NCBI GenBank assembly: GCA_937922775.1
Contig: CALAKE010000441.1
Location: 1 to 7,873, forward strand
Length of the DNA stretch: 7,873 nt
Source of the DNA: an uncultured bacterium
GTDB taxonomy: Bacteria; Acidobacteriota; UBA890
Direction of reading: 5' to 3'
The notes below the pieces were generated by a model that worked only from the letters and a program-made list of their open reading frames with translations, had not been told where the DNA came from and did no database searches. Shown one piece after another: positions 1 to 6,508 of this stretch. Both the position numbers and the translations under genes were made by a program. How positions within the stretch are numbered: the first letter of the stretch is position 1; the number at the start of each line of letters is the position of its first letter.

Positions 1-1
1 G

Positions 2-973
2 CCCCGCCGCCGCCACGGCTTCGACTTCTGGTATGCCTACGGCACCTACGATCAACACACGAGGCCGATGTACTGGGCGAACGATACGCCTCGCGAGGAG
101 GCGTTCTATGTCGACCAGTGGGGACCGGAGCATGAAGCCGACATGGCGATTCGGTACCTGGCCAACGAGGGCGGTGAGTACCGCGATCCGGACAGACCCT
201 TCGCCCTTGTGGTCTCAATGAACCCACCGCACATGCCCTACAACCTCGTGCCCGAAAGGTATCTCGAGGCCTACGAAGGGAAGACCTACCGCGACCTACT
301 CGTCCGCCCCAACGTTGACTTCGAGAGCGATTCGCGAATGGCACAACTCGCCCGCAATCACACCAAGAACTACTTCGCGATGATGACCGGCGTCGACGAG
401 CAACTCGGCAGGATCCTGGCGGCGCTCGACGCGGAGGGGCTGGACGAAGAGACGATCGTTCTCTTTACCTCTGATCATGGCAACTGCATCGGCACGCACG
501 GAGAGGTGTCGAAGAACAATCACTATGAGGAGTCGATGCGAGTACCCTTCCTGGTGCGCTGGCCGGAGAGGATTCCGCCCAGGCAGGATGACCTGCTGAT
601 CTCGACTCCCGACATCTTCCCCACGCTCCTCGATCTGATGGGCTTCGCCGGCGAAATCCCGCAGGATGTCGAGGGCGCGAGCCGCGCGTCGCTGTTCAAG
701 GGCGGCGAAGGAGACCGGCCGACCTCCCAGCTCTATATGTGGACACCGCCGGGGCAACCGGAGTGGGGCCGGCGCGGGGTTCGCACCCACCGCTACACCT
801 TGATGATCAGCAAGATGCCCGAAGAGCCTATCGAAACCGTCCTGCATGACAATCTCGAAGATCCCTATCAACTCGAGAACATCGCCGTTGCGAACCCCGA
901 TATCGTCGAGCGCCTCGTTGAAGAGGAGCTGAACCCGTGGCTCGAGCGAACGGGAGACCCCTGGTTGAAATAG
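2..973 (+). CDS. Sulfatase (formylglycine-dependent, S1 family), C-terminal part; 5' end outside the window
   Basis: This is a hydrolase of the alkaline-phosphatase/sulfatase superfamily that probably removes sulfate esters from a carbohydrate. The frame is open to the left edge, and the residues before the first internal Met (base 68) already match the family (HGFDFWYAYGTYDQH), so base 68 is not the start. In the visible 323 residues, NPPHMPY (about 74-80) carries a conserved active-site His. FTSDHGN (about 155-161) carries a metal-ligand Asp and the adjacent His. KNNHYEESMRVPF (about 171-183) carries the conserved Lys and the strand leading to the RWP motif. Near the C-terminus, NLEDPYQLEN and WLERTGDPWL are the usual family ending. 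The C/S-x-P-S-R formylglycine site and the first metal ligands lie upstream, so activity and substrate cannot be judged. A signal peptide also cannot be assessed. The next gene is convergent after 10 bases. Family call is firm; substrate is unknown. Confidence 0.93.
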   Translation, partial: PRRRHGFDFWYAYGTYDQHTRPMYWANDTPREEAFYVDQWGPEHEADMAIRYLANEGGEYRDPDRPFALVVSMNPPHMPYNLVPERYLEAYEGKTYRDLLVRPNVDFESDSRMAQLARNHTKNYFAMMTGVDEQLGRILAALDAEGLDEETIVLFTSDHGNCIGTHGEVSKNNHYEESMRVPFLVRWPERIPPRQDDLLISTPDIFPTLLDLMGFAGEIPQDVEGASRASLFKGGEGDRPTSQLYMWTPPGQPEWGRRGVRTHRYTLMISKMPEEPIETVLHDNLEDPYQLENIAVANPDIVERLVEEELNPWLERTGDPWLK

Positions 974-983
974 CGCTCTCAGG

Positions 984-1751
984 TCAGCCTTTGAACACGA
1001 CTTCTCCCCACCGCAGGGGGAGGTGCATGTTGACCTCACCCTGGGGACTCCATACCCAGTTGTCCTCTGGATGTTCCTGCTCTTCGGGATTCAGGCTCTC
1101 GGCGAGCGGGGTGCCGTGGGGGGGAATGCGCACGTATTTCCCCTTCACCACATCGTGCTTCCATTGCACCCGGGAAAAATTCACGCGCCACAGGTCGCCC
1201 GGCTGCGGTGGGGTAGGCCGGCCGGGGTTGTAAGGCGCGAGGGCTTCCCAGGGAAAGGCGATTTCGACTGACCATCCCTCGTCAGTGTCGGTGGGATCAT
1301 TGATGGTTCCTCGCACAAACACGGCGCTGAGCAGCCCCTCGATATTGGTTCCCAAGACCGGCTCGCCGCCCTCACCGTAGGGCTTCGGCAGGCTCAGCTC
1401 CCAGAGCGAACCGAGGGCGTTGATCTCCAGCTCGTAGTAGTTTCGCGCGTCACCGTCCGGGTCGAGAAACACCTCGAAGTCGTTGTCCTCGAACATGACG
1501 GCATTTCTCTCGCGAATCGTGCCCCACACGTGCGGCTCCTCGAGCTCAGCGCCCACGTAGAAGAAGCGTTCGTCCCATCCCATCTTGACGCGCGTGCGGT
1601 ATCGCGGTCGGCAGGACGCTTCGCCCGTGATGTCGACGAAGTCGCTCGTCCACGGGAGGTCCCGCCATGCCGGATCGCTGAGGCTGCCGTCGATCTGGAT
1701 AGGGCTGTTCATTCGCCGGCAGATGTAGCGTCTAGGTGCTTGCTCGCTCAT
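984..1751 (-). CDS. Carbohydrate-binding family 9-like (CBM9/DOMON-type) protein
   Basis: This is a single-domain beta-sandwich protein of about 255 residues, the usual size for stand-alone CBM9-like proteins. The order of motifs is typical: IDGSLSDPAW (about 20-29), KMGWDERFFYVGAELEEPHVW (about 56-76), NDFEVFLDPDGD (about 90-101), YYELEINALG (about 105-114), EGWSVEIAFPWEAL (about 158-171), GDLWRVNFSRVQW (about 185-197), NWVWSPQG.VNMH (about 231-243) and a final WG.VVF. Many Trp and acidic residues suggest sugar and calcium contacts, but no catalytic function is known for this family. No signal peptide or membrane segment is visible, which is odd for a glycan-binding protein. The start is uncertain: ATG at 1751 gives MSEQAPRRY. 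An ATG at 1763 and a GTG at 1772 are in frame upstream, and none has a clear ribosome binding site. A GATAAT at 1778-1773 could be a -10 box, which would favour the shorter start, but no -35 is seen. It converges on the sulfatase, a frequent partner type, so a role in glycan use is inferred. Confidence 0.9.
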   Translation of the reverse strand: MSEQAPRRYICRRMNSPIQIDGSLSDPAWRDLPWTSDFVDITGEASCRPRYRTRVKMGWDERFFYVGAELEEPHVWGTIRERNAVMFEDNDFEVFLDPDGDARNYYELEINALGSLWELSLPKPYGEGGEPVLGTNIEGLLSAVFVRGTINDPTDTDEGWSVEIAFPWEALAPYNPGRPTPPQPGDLWRVNFSRVQWKHDVVKGKYVRIPPHGTPLAESLNPEEQEHPEDNWVWSPQGEVNMHLPLRWGEVVFKG

Positions 1752-1826
1752 GGTTGGCGCCATCGGTATCACATTATCCCGGGCGAAGCGGGCTCATCCC
1801 CTGACCATCTCCACCTCACGGTCTAG

Positions 1827-1855
1827 TTTACGACAGGACCGAAGCGAAGTATCTT
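1827..1855 (+). promoter_or_regulatory. Weak sigma70-like promoter candidate facing the GT-C gene
   Basis: In the divergent gap, TTTACG (1827-1832) matches 4 of 6 bases of TTGACA. After a 17-base spacer, TATCTT (1850-1855) matches 4 of 6 bases of TATAAT. The spacing is ideal, but the boxes are poor and such matches arise by chance. It would give a leader of roughly 180 bases before the ATG at 2044. This is the best candidate I see on the plus strand of this gap. Confidence 0.22.
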
Positions 1856-2043
1856 GGCGGCGGTCAGCCAGGTACCCGTCAGCTTGGCGATGCCGGAAGT
1901 AAATTGGAGGGAGTTGCTCACGGTGCAGCGAGCCACCACGGCAGGTGTGCCGACGGCGAGCTCGGATAGGTAACCAATTTACAGTGATCACCACCACGCT
2001 TCCTGAGCCTTTGTCGAACAAGCCGCGTGGCGCAGCATTCGCG

Positions 2044-4197
2044 ATGGGCAACCGAACCGCCGCCGGCGTCATCGTCACCGCGATCCTCGTCTTCGGTCTT
2101 GCCTACTATTCGCCCGTGGAGACCGTCGACGCTGACCCGGCGATCGCGCTGATCGCCTCGCAGGCGCTGATCGAGCACCACACGCTCCGCCTTGATCAGT
2201 ACAACGGCCGGATCGGGCTCGCCTACGAACTCGAGACGGACTACCGAGTGCGCCGCTACTACGATGTTTATTACCCCAACTCGCTCGGAGTGCCCATTTT
2301 GTCTGCCCCGGCCGTCTGGCTCGCCAACCGGGCGGGTTTCGACATGCTCGACCAGAGAGCCGAGTTTGCAGCCCAAAACCTACTGTCTGCGCTGTGCTGC
2401 ACGATTCTGTTCGTGTTGCTATTCGGGATCTGCCGGTTGTACCTGGGCGGTACTCAAAGCCTCGTGATCGCGACGAGTTCGATGCTAGGTACTTCCTTGA
2501 TAAGCACCAGCGCGACCGGGCTGTGGAACAGCAATTATTCCCTGATCTTCGTCTGCCTGGCGCTGCTCCATCTCGTGGCGCGGGAGCAGAGCCCAGTCTC
2601 CAGCCTGTGTTTCCCTTACCTCGGCACGCTGCTCGTGCTCGGAGTTCTCTGCCGCCCGTCAACCGCGATACTCGGCGTGGCGATTCTAGTCTACCTTCTG
2701 AGGGAACAGGACCGGCGAATCGCTCTGGGTGCCGCTGTTGCGCTTTTGGCTGTTGGGCTCGCTGTGGCGATCCCTTCGATAGTCCCCTTGCCCTGGATGG
2801 CTGGACATTACTCTCCGGCCAGGTTGAGGTTCACTCACTCCCTGAGCCTGGGTCTGTACGGCGTGCTCTTCAGCCCGTCCCGAGGTCTCTTCGTCTTCAG
2901 CCCGTTCCTGGCGCTGGTTGTTGCTGGTAGTGTTCGACACCTTCGATCGTTGTGGCGTGACAGGATCTTCTTGCTCTGCACGATCTGGATCCTTTTACAC
3001 ACGCTCGCCGTGGCAACGAACCAGGGTAAGTGGTGGGGAGGCCATTCCTTTGGCCCGCGGATGCTCATCGACGTGATGCCTGCCTTTGTCGTTCTGACGT
3101 GTCTTGTCTGGCAACGGGTCGAGAGATCGGAATCGATGACGGTCCGCCGGATGGGCGTGGCCGCGTACCTGATGCTCGCGGCAGTCGCCGTTGCGGTGAA
3201 CACCGGGCAGGGCCTCTTCAATCCTGCCACCAAGCTCTGGAACATCTCGCCCGATATCGACGGCGACCCAGAGCTGGCGATGGACTGGCGCTATCCACAA
3301 TTTCTTGCGTCGGCGCGACTACTCGAAGCACGGCTTGACGACTACGAGCGTCGCAATCTCGAAGATCTGCGCGCCGAGCTCGACCCCTACGTGCTCGGCA
3401 CCCCGATCTTCTTTGACTCCGCGGATGCCATCTTTTTGCACTGGTACAACCCCGAGGACGGCTGGCGCTGGACCCGTGGCGGTAGTGCGTCCGTGCTGCT
3501 GCGGCTTCCGCAGGTCGAAGCGCACCACCTCCATACTCTCGAGATCCTGGCAGGGAGTCTGGGAGCTCAGCTAGTTGGCGTCCACGTCAACGGAGTCCCG
3601 GTGGCAGTGTTGGAGCTGACAGGATTCGAGCCGGACTGGCACTTGGTGGCGGTACCTGGAGATCTGCTTCGGTCCCGAGCAGAGAACAACATCGAGCTGC
3701 AAGTGTCAGATCCATCGTCCACGCCGGGGGATTCCCGACAGATGGGAGTGGCGCTGCGCCGGCTACGCCTGGCGGCAATCTCCACCGACTTCCCCGGCGT
3801 CACCTATTCGGAAGACGCCTTCTTCGGCGAAGGCTTCAGCCCAGCAGAAGGTGAATGGCGCTGGACGGATGGTGCCCGCGCGCAAATCTACTATCCCGTG
3901 GGTCCAGTCACTCCCGAGAATGAATACCTGCTTACGATTCGGGCGCGCTCGCTCGGGGAGCAACGGGTACACGTCAGCCTCAACGGCGTTTCGATCGGAC
4001 ACCTGGCTCTTGCTGGCACCGATCTGGCGTCGATCACAAAGAGATTCGCCGGCAGCCGGCTATTGGCTAATCAGATCAACCGAATCGAGCTCACGCTGCC
4101 CGACGCGGTGACACCACCCAACGAGAGCCGGCGCTTGGCTCTGGCGCTGGTTTCAGTACGGATCTCGCCGGAGTTACCGACCTCCTCCCCGCGCTGA
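2044..4197 (+). CDS. GT-C-fold polytopic membrane glycosyltransferase-like protein with tandem C-terminal beta-sandwich domains
   Basis: This 717-residue protein probably transfers a sugar from a polyprenyl-phosphate donor on the periplasmic face (inferred from fold). About ten or eleven hydrophobic segments lie between residues 7 and 385. The loop after the first carries acidic residues (VDADPA, D29 and D31) where GT-C enzymes place their catalytic Asp. It is followed by RYYDVYYPNSLGVPILSAP (71-89), the Y-P-G/P-L type motif of PMT-like proteins. LFSPSRGLFVFSP (275-287) and WWGGHSFGPRMLIDVMP (330-346) are hallmarks of a large family of uncharacterised bacterial GT-C proteins. Residues about 460-710 form two soluble repeats, each opening with WRWT and ending in an Arg-rich SRx strand. 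ATG 2044 is chosen because it puts the first membrane helix right after a short cytoplasmic tail. GTG codons at 1945 and 1984 are in frame, but the added residues look non-coding. No start has a strong ribosome binding site. The gene converges on the WecA-like gene. The exact reaction is unknown. Confidence 0.82.
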   Translation: MGNRTAAGVIVTAILVFGLAYYSPVETVDADPAIALIASQALIEHHTLRLDQYNGRIGLAYELETDYRVRRYYDVYYPNSLGVPILSAPAVWLANRAGFDMLDQRAEFAAQNLLSALCCTILFVLLFGICRLYLGGTQSLVIATSSMLGTSLISTSATGLWNSNYSLIFVCLALLHLVAREQSPVSSLCFPYLGTLLVLGVLCRPSTAILGVAILVYLLREQDRRIALGAAVALLAVGLAVAIPSIVPLPWMAGHYSPARLRFTHSLSLGLYGVLFSPSRGLFVFSPFLALVVAGSVRHLRSLWRDRIFLLCTIWILLHTLAVATNQGKWWGGHSFGPRMLIDVMPAFVVLTCLVWQRVERSESMTVRRMGVAAYLMLAAVAVAVNTGQGLFNPATKLWNISPDIDGDPELAMDWRYPQFLASARLLEARLDDYERRNLEDLRAELDPYVLGTPIFFDSADAIFLHWYNPEDGWRWTRGGSASVLLRLPQVEAHHLHTLEILAGSLGAQLVGVHVNGVPVAVLELTGFEPDWHLVAVPGDLLRSRAENNIELQVSDPSSTPGDSRQMGVALRRLRLAAISTDFPGVTYSEDAFFGEGFSPAEGEWRWTDGARAQIYYPVGPVTPENEYLLTIRARSLGEQRVHVSLNGVSIGHLALAGTDLASITKRFAGSRLLANQINRIELTLPDAVTPPNESRRLALALVSVRISPELPTSSPR
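3439..4164 (+). repeat. Tandem intragenic domain duplication in the GT-C protein
   Basis: Residues about 466-577 and 595-707 align as two divergent copies of one beta-rich domain. Shared landmarks in order are WRWT near the beginning (474-477 and 605-608), SLGxQ (505-509 and 636-640) followed by V-x-V-x-(V/L)-NGV (516-518 and 647-649), an L-x-L-x-G strand, N-x-IEL (549-552) against NRIEL (679-683), then D...P...(D/E)SR...AL followed by (L/V)R(L/I). The copies are too diverged at the DNA level to be a recent event. The domain resembles the beta-sandwich tails found on several polysaccharide-assembly proteins; a glycan-binding role is inferred, not shown. Confidence 0.7.
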
Positions 4198-4226
4198 GTG
4201 CGCTCGAACCGGGGACAAGAGGGGTG

Positions 4227-5297
4227 TCACTGACTAGGATCCGGATGCGGCGGAGACCTCTGCGAGCGAGTTTCTCCCAGTTCCGACTCGACGCGAGTCG
4301 TTTCGTCGAGCTGGGGAACCACCGCTGCCAGGCGGACGCCGAAGAACACCAGGCCGATGGCCAAAAAGACGATCAAGACCACAGTGCGCGACAAGCCGTA
4401 TCCGTACGAGAAGAGAGCGAGAATGCCGGAGCCGATCGCGACGGAATAGAGCAGCCAGACCGCTCCTCGCTCCGACAATCCGAGTAAAACGAGTCGGTGG
4501 GAGCTGTGATCGAGGCCTCCATCCAGGATTGGCCGACGCGCCATGCGACGGCTAATCGTGAGTAGCGTGGTATCGAAGATAGGCACTAAAAGGATCAGCA
4601 CCGGAACCACCAGCACCGAGGCGATTCCCCGAGAATAAGGCCAATCCCCGATCAGACTGAGACCCGCCAGGTAGAACCCCACGAATAGGCTGCCCGCGTC
4701 CCCCATGAAGATGGATGCGGGGTGCATGTTGTGCATCAGAAACCCCGCGGTCGCGCCGACGAAGATCATCGTGACCACAGCTTCCGGCTCGTTACCGTCA
4801 ATCAGAAAGAGCGCCAGCCGAAAACAACCGGCGATGACGGCGATACCCGCCGCAAGGCCGTCCATGTTGTCCAAGAGGTTGAACGCGTTGACGATCCCGA
4901 CCACCCAAAGGATCGTGATGGCGGCGTTCAACAGTGGGTGATTCGTGAGCTGGAACTGTAGCCCAAGCGCGACCATCGTGCCGGCCACCAGCAGCTGGAA
5001 TACGAGCTTCGTCCGAGGTCTGAGCGGACGGAGGTCGTCGACCAACCCAAGGAGGAAGATCACCGACCCACCGACGAGGAGGATCATCATCGGGGCATCA
5101 GGGACTCCCAAGAAGAGGTTGATGATCAGCACGGTAAGGAAGATCGCTACGCCACCAAGCAGCGGGACCGGATCGCTACGCCACCGATCTTGCCGCGGCA
5201 CGCTGAACACTCGTAGTCGTATCGCCAGCCTCTTGCAAGATGCCGTGAGGAATGCCGACAAGACCAGCGCCGAAAGGCCAGAAATTGCCAGCGTCAT
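4227..5297 (-). CDS. WecA/MraY-like undecaprenyl-phosphate sugar-1-phosphate transferase
   Basis: This is an inner-membrane enzyme of the polyprenyl-phosphate N-acetylhexosamine-1-phosphate transferase family (glycosyl transferase family 4 in Pfam naming). It loads a sugar phosphate, usually GlcNAc-1-P, onto undecaprenyl phosphate and so starts a lipid-linked glycan. The 356 residues are the usual length, with about ten or eleven hydrophobic segments. Family motifs appear in order: PVPLLGGVAIF (43-53), LVDD (85-88, the Mg-binding Asp pair), NAFNLLDNMDGLA (137-149), MHPASIFMGDAGS (191-203), PIFDT (239-243) and DHSSHRL (263-269), the last replacing HxHH of classical members. The usual RWH before PxPLLGG is RWRSDP here. 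The last 30 residues are polar and probably disordered. The gene is the last of the minus-strand run, 25 bases after the GT4-type gene. ATG 5297 has no clear ribosome binding site, so coupling to the upstream gene is possible. Family is firm; the sugar is inferred. Confidence 0.93.
   Translation of the reverse strand: MTLAISGLSALVLSAFLTASCKRLAIRLRVFSVPRQDRWRSDPVPLLGGVAIFLTVLIINLFLGVPDAPMMILLVGGSVIFLLGLVDDLRPLRPRTKLVFQLLVAGTMVALGLQFQLTNHPLLNAAITILWVVGIVNAFNLLDNMDGLAAGIAVIAGCFRLALFLIDGNEPEAVVTMIFVGATAGFLMHNMHPASIFMGDAGSLFVGFYLAGLSLIGDWPYSRGIASVLVVPVLILLVPIFDTTLLTISRRMARRPILDGGLDHSSHRLVLLGLSERGAVWLLYSVAIGSGILALFSYGYGLSRTVVLIVFLAIGLVFFGVRLAAVVPQLDETTRVESELGETRSQRSPPHPDPSQ
5142..5185. repeat. 15-bp perfect direct repeat inside the WecA-like gene
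   Basis: GATCGCTACGCCACC occurs at 5142-5156 and again at 5171-5185, 29 bases apart start to start. Because 29 is not a multiple of three, the copies are read in different frames: one encodes GGVAI and the other WRSD. It lies in the coding region next to the conserved cytoplasmic loop. Confidence 0.8.
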
Positions 5298-5322
5298 GAT
5301 GCCGACACGAAAGCCATCAAGC

Positions 5323-6498
5323 TCATGCCACGATCTCCTCGTATTCGTGTTCCAGGCGTCGGGCCAAGGAAGGAAAGCTCATGAGTTCCTCGAAGAGGGA
5401 GCGCACGGTACTGGCCCTGGCATCGATCTGATCGCGTGAAATATCGAGCACCTGGCGAGCCAGTGACTCGTCGTCCCCGGGTGGAAACAGTACTCCCACC
5501 GCCCCGTTGCCGGTCATCGCACGAAACGATGGTATATCGGTCACGACCGGTATCACCCCACAAGCCATGGCATCGAGCACAGCACAGCCACTGTGCTCAC
5601 GGCGGCTTGCTTGTAGTAGAAAGTCTGCACTGTTGTAGACGAATTCCATGCGCTCGTAGGGTAAACAACCGCCGAAATGCACGCGCCTGCGAAGATCTGG
5701 CTGTTCCGCCACCCAGGCACGTAGCTCGGGGAGTAGCTCGTCCGTCAGATAGTGAAGATACAGCTGGGCGCCGGTCAGAGATCGAGCTATGCGGGCAAAG
5801 CCGCGGAGCGCGGTCAGGGGGTCCTTTATCGGATGAAGGCGAGCAGCCCACAAGAAGACCGGATCGCCGACCATACCGGTTTGCCGGCGGGCGATAGGAC
5901 GTGGCATCGGCGAAAAACGGCTCGAGGTTTCCATGAGTTCTACGACACGTCGGGTCCCGTCTGTGATGATCCCTGCCTGGATATACGTTTCGGCCTGTTC
6001 CGCTGTCGTGAAGAGGACCCGAGCGGCACGGCCGAAACCGTAGCTCTGAAGTCTTCGACCGACCACAGACTGTGCGGGGCGCCCACCATTGTGGTGCAGG
6101 ACGATAGGGGGACCGGTCCGCCTCTGTCGAAGAAGGAGTAGCGCCAGATTGAGGTGGAGCGACGTCCCGAAGAAGTGAATGAGGTCGGGCTGAAGGTGTA
6201 GCACTCGATCGATGGCGCGCCAGGCCGGTGTGGCCAGCGGGGGTTCCAGGCGCCGCCCTCGTGTCAGGGCCCAGCCTTGAGCCCGAGCCAGTGCTCCGGG
6301 TGCTACGAAGTGATGTTGGACCCGATCGCAGCGAACTTCACCGTCGACAGGGTAGAGGTAAACCACGTTGACCTCGTGACCTCGTTCGGCGAGCGCCTGC
6401 GGGAGGTCTTGGGCGCTCCGAACGGCGGCCAGATAGGCCATGGGGTCTAGATTCACCAGGTCCGGATTGTAGTAAAGGAGCGCGTAGCACAACTTCAT
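5323..6498 (-). CDS. GT4-type (GT-B fold) glycosyltransferase
   Basis: This is a cytoplasmic retaining glycosyltransferase that probably adds a sugar from a nucleotide donor to a lipid-linked glycan. The 391 residues show an N-terminal Rossmann half (MKLCYALLYY..., PDLIHFFGTSLHLNL about 104-118) and a C-terminal donor half. WAARLHPIKDP (about 217-227) holds the Arg and Lys that contact the donor diphosphate. REHSGCAVLDAMACGVIPVVTDIPSF (about 300-325) is the E-x7-E region, and GVLFPPGDDESLA closes the domain. The second Glu of E-x7-E is Asp (E301, D309), a conservative but notable change. There is no membrane segment or signal peptide. ATG 6498 is chosen because MKLCYALLYYNP is a standard opening and lies 10 bases after the GT2 stop. 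A GTG at 6534 is in frame but would overlap the GT2 gene by 26 bases. The ribosome binding site is weak, so translational coupling with the GT2 gene is likely. Donor and acceptor are unknown. Confidence 0.92.
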   Translation of the reverse strand: MKLCYALLYYNPDLVNLDPMAYLAAVRSAQDLPQALAERGHEVNVVYLYPVDGEVRCDRVQHHFVAPGALARAQGWALTRGRRLEPPLATPAWRAIDRVLHLQPDLIHFFGTSLHLNLALLLLRQRRTGPPIVLHHNGGRPAQSVVGRRLQSYGFGRAARVLFTTAEQAETYIQAGIITDGTRRVVELMETSSRFSPMPRPIARRQTGMVGDPVFLWAARLHPIKDPLTALRGFARIARSLTGAQLYLHYLTDELLPELRAWVAEQPDLRRRVHFGGCLPYERMEFVYNSADFLLQASRREHSGCAVLDAMACGVIPVVTDIPSFRAMTGNGAVGVLFPPGDDESLARQVLDISRDQIDARASTVRSLFEELMSFPSLARRLEHEYEEIVA

Positions 6499-6508
6499 CT
6501 TGCTTCGC

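Noticed and set aside
1004..1022. CTCCCC / GGGGAG inverted repeat with a 7-base loop just after the sulfatase stop
   Set aside because: No T tract follows on either strand, and the bases encode the conserved end (RWGEVVF) of the CBM9-like protein, so codon choice explains it better than a terminator.
296..1039. 247-codon open frame antisense to the sulfatase
   Set aside because: Its translation has no recognisable motif and the opposite strand shows strong sulfatase motifs; long antisense frames are expected in GC-rich coding DNA. It also overlaps the end of the CBM9-like gene.
1773..1778. GATAAT on the minus strand as a -10 box for the CBM9-like gene
   Set aside because: It matches 5 of 6 bases, but no -35-like sequence lies 16-18 bases upstream, so it is not listed as a promoter.
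1939..1952. Perfect 5-bp hairpin CGGCA-GGTG-TGCCG in the divergent gap
   Set aside because: The stem is too short and has no T tract; such hairpins are common in GC-rich DNA, so it is not called an operator or terminator.
1945..2043. N-terminal extension of the GT-C protein from GTG 1945
   Set aside because: The extra residues (CRRRARIGNQ and onward) look non-coding, no ribosome binding site precedes the codon, and the codon sits in the loop of a small hairpin. The first membrane helix starts naturally from ATG 2044.
2075..2662. 195-codon antisense frame inside the GT-C gene
   Set aside because: The translation is dominated by Arg, Gly, Ser and Ala, typical of a shadow frame, and the plus strand encodes clear membrane segments.
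4198..4226. Possible bidirectional terminator between the GT-C and WecA-like genes
   Set aside because: I see no stable inverted repeat or T/A tract in these 29 bases; the GGATCC and ATCCGGAT palindromes nearby are too short.
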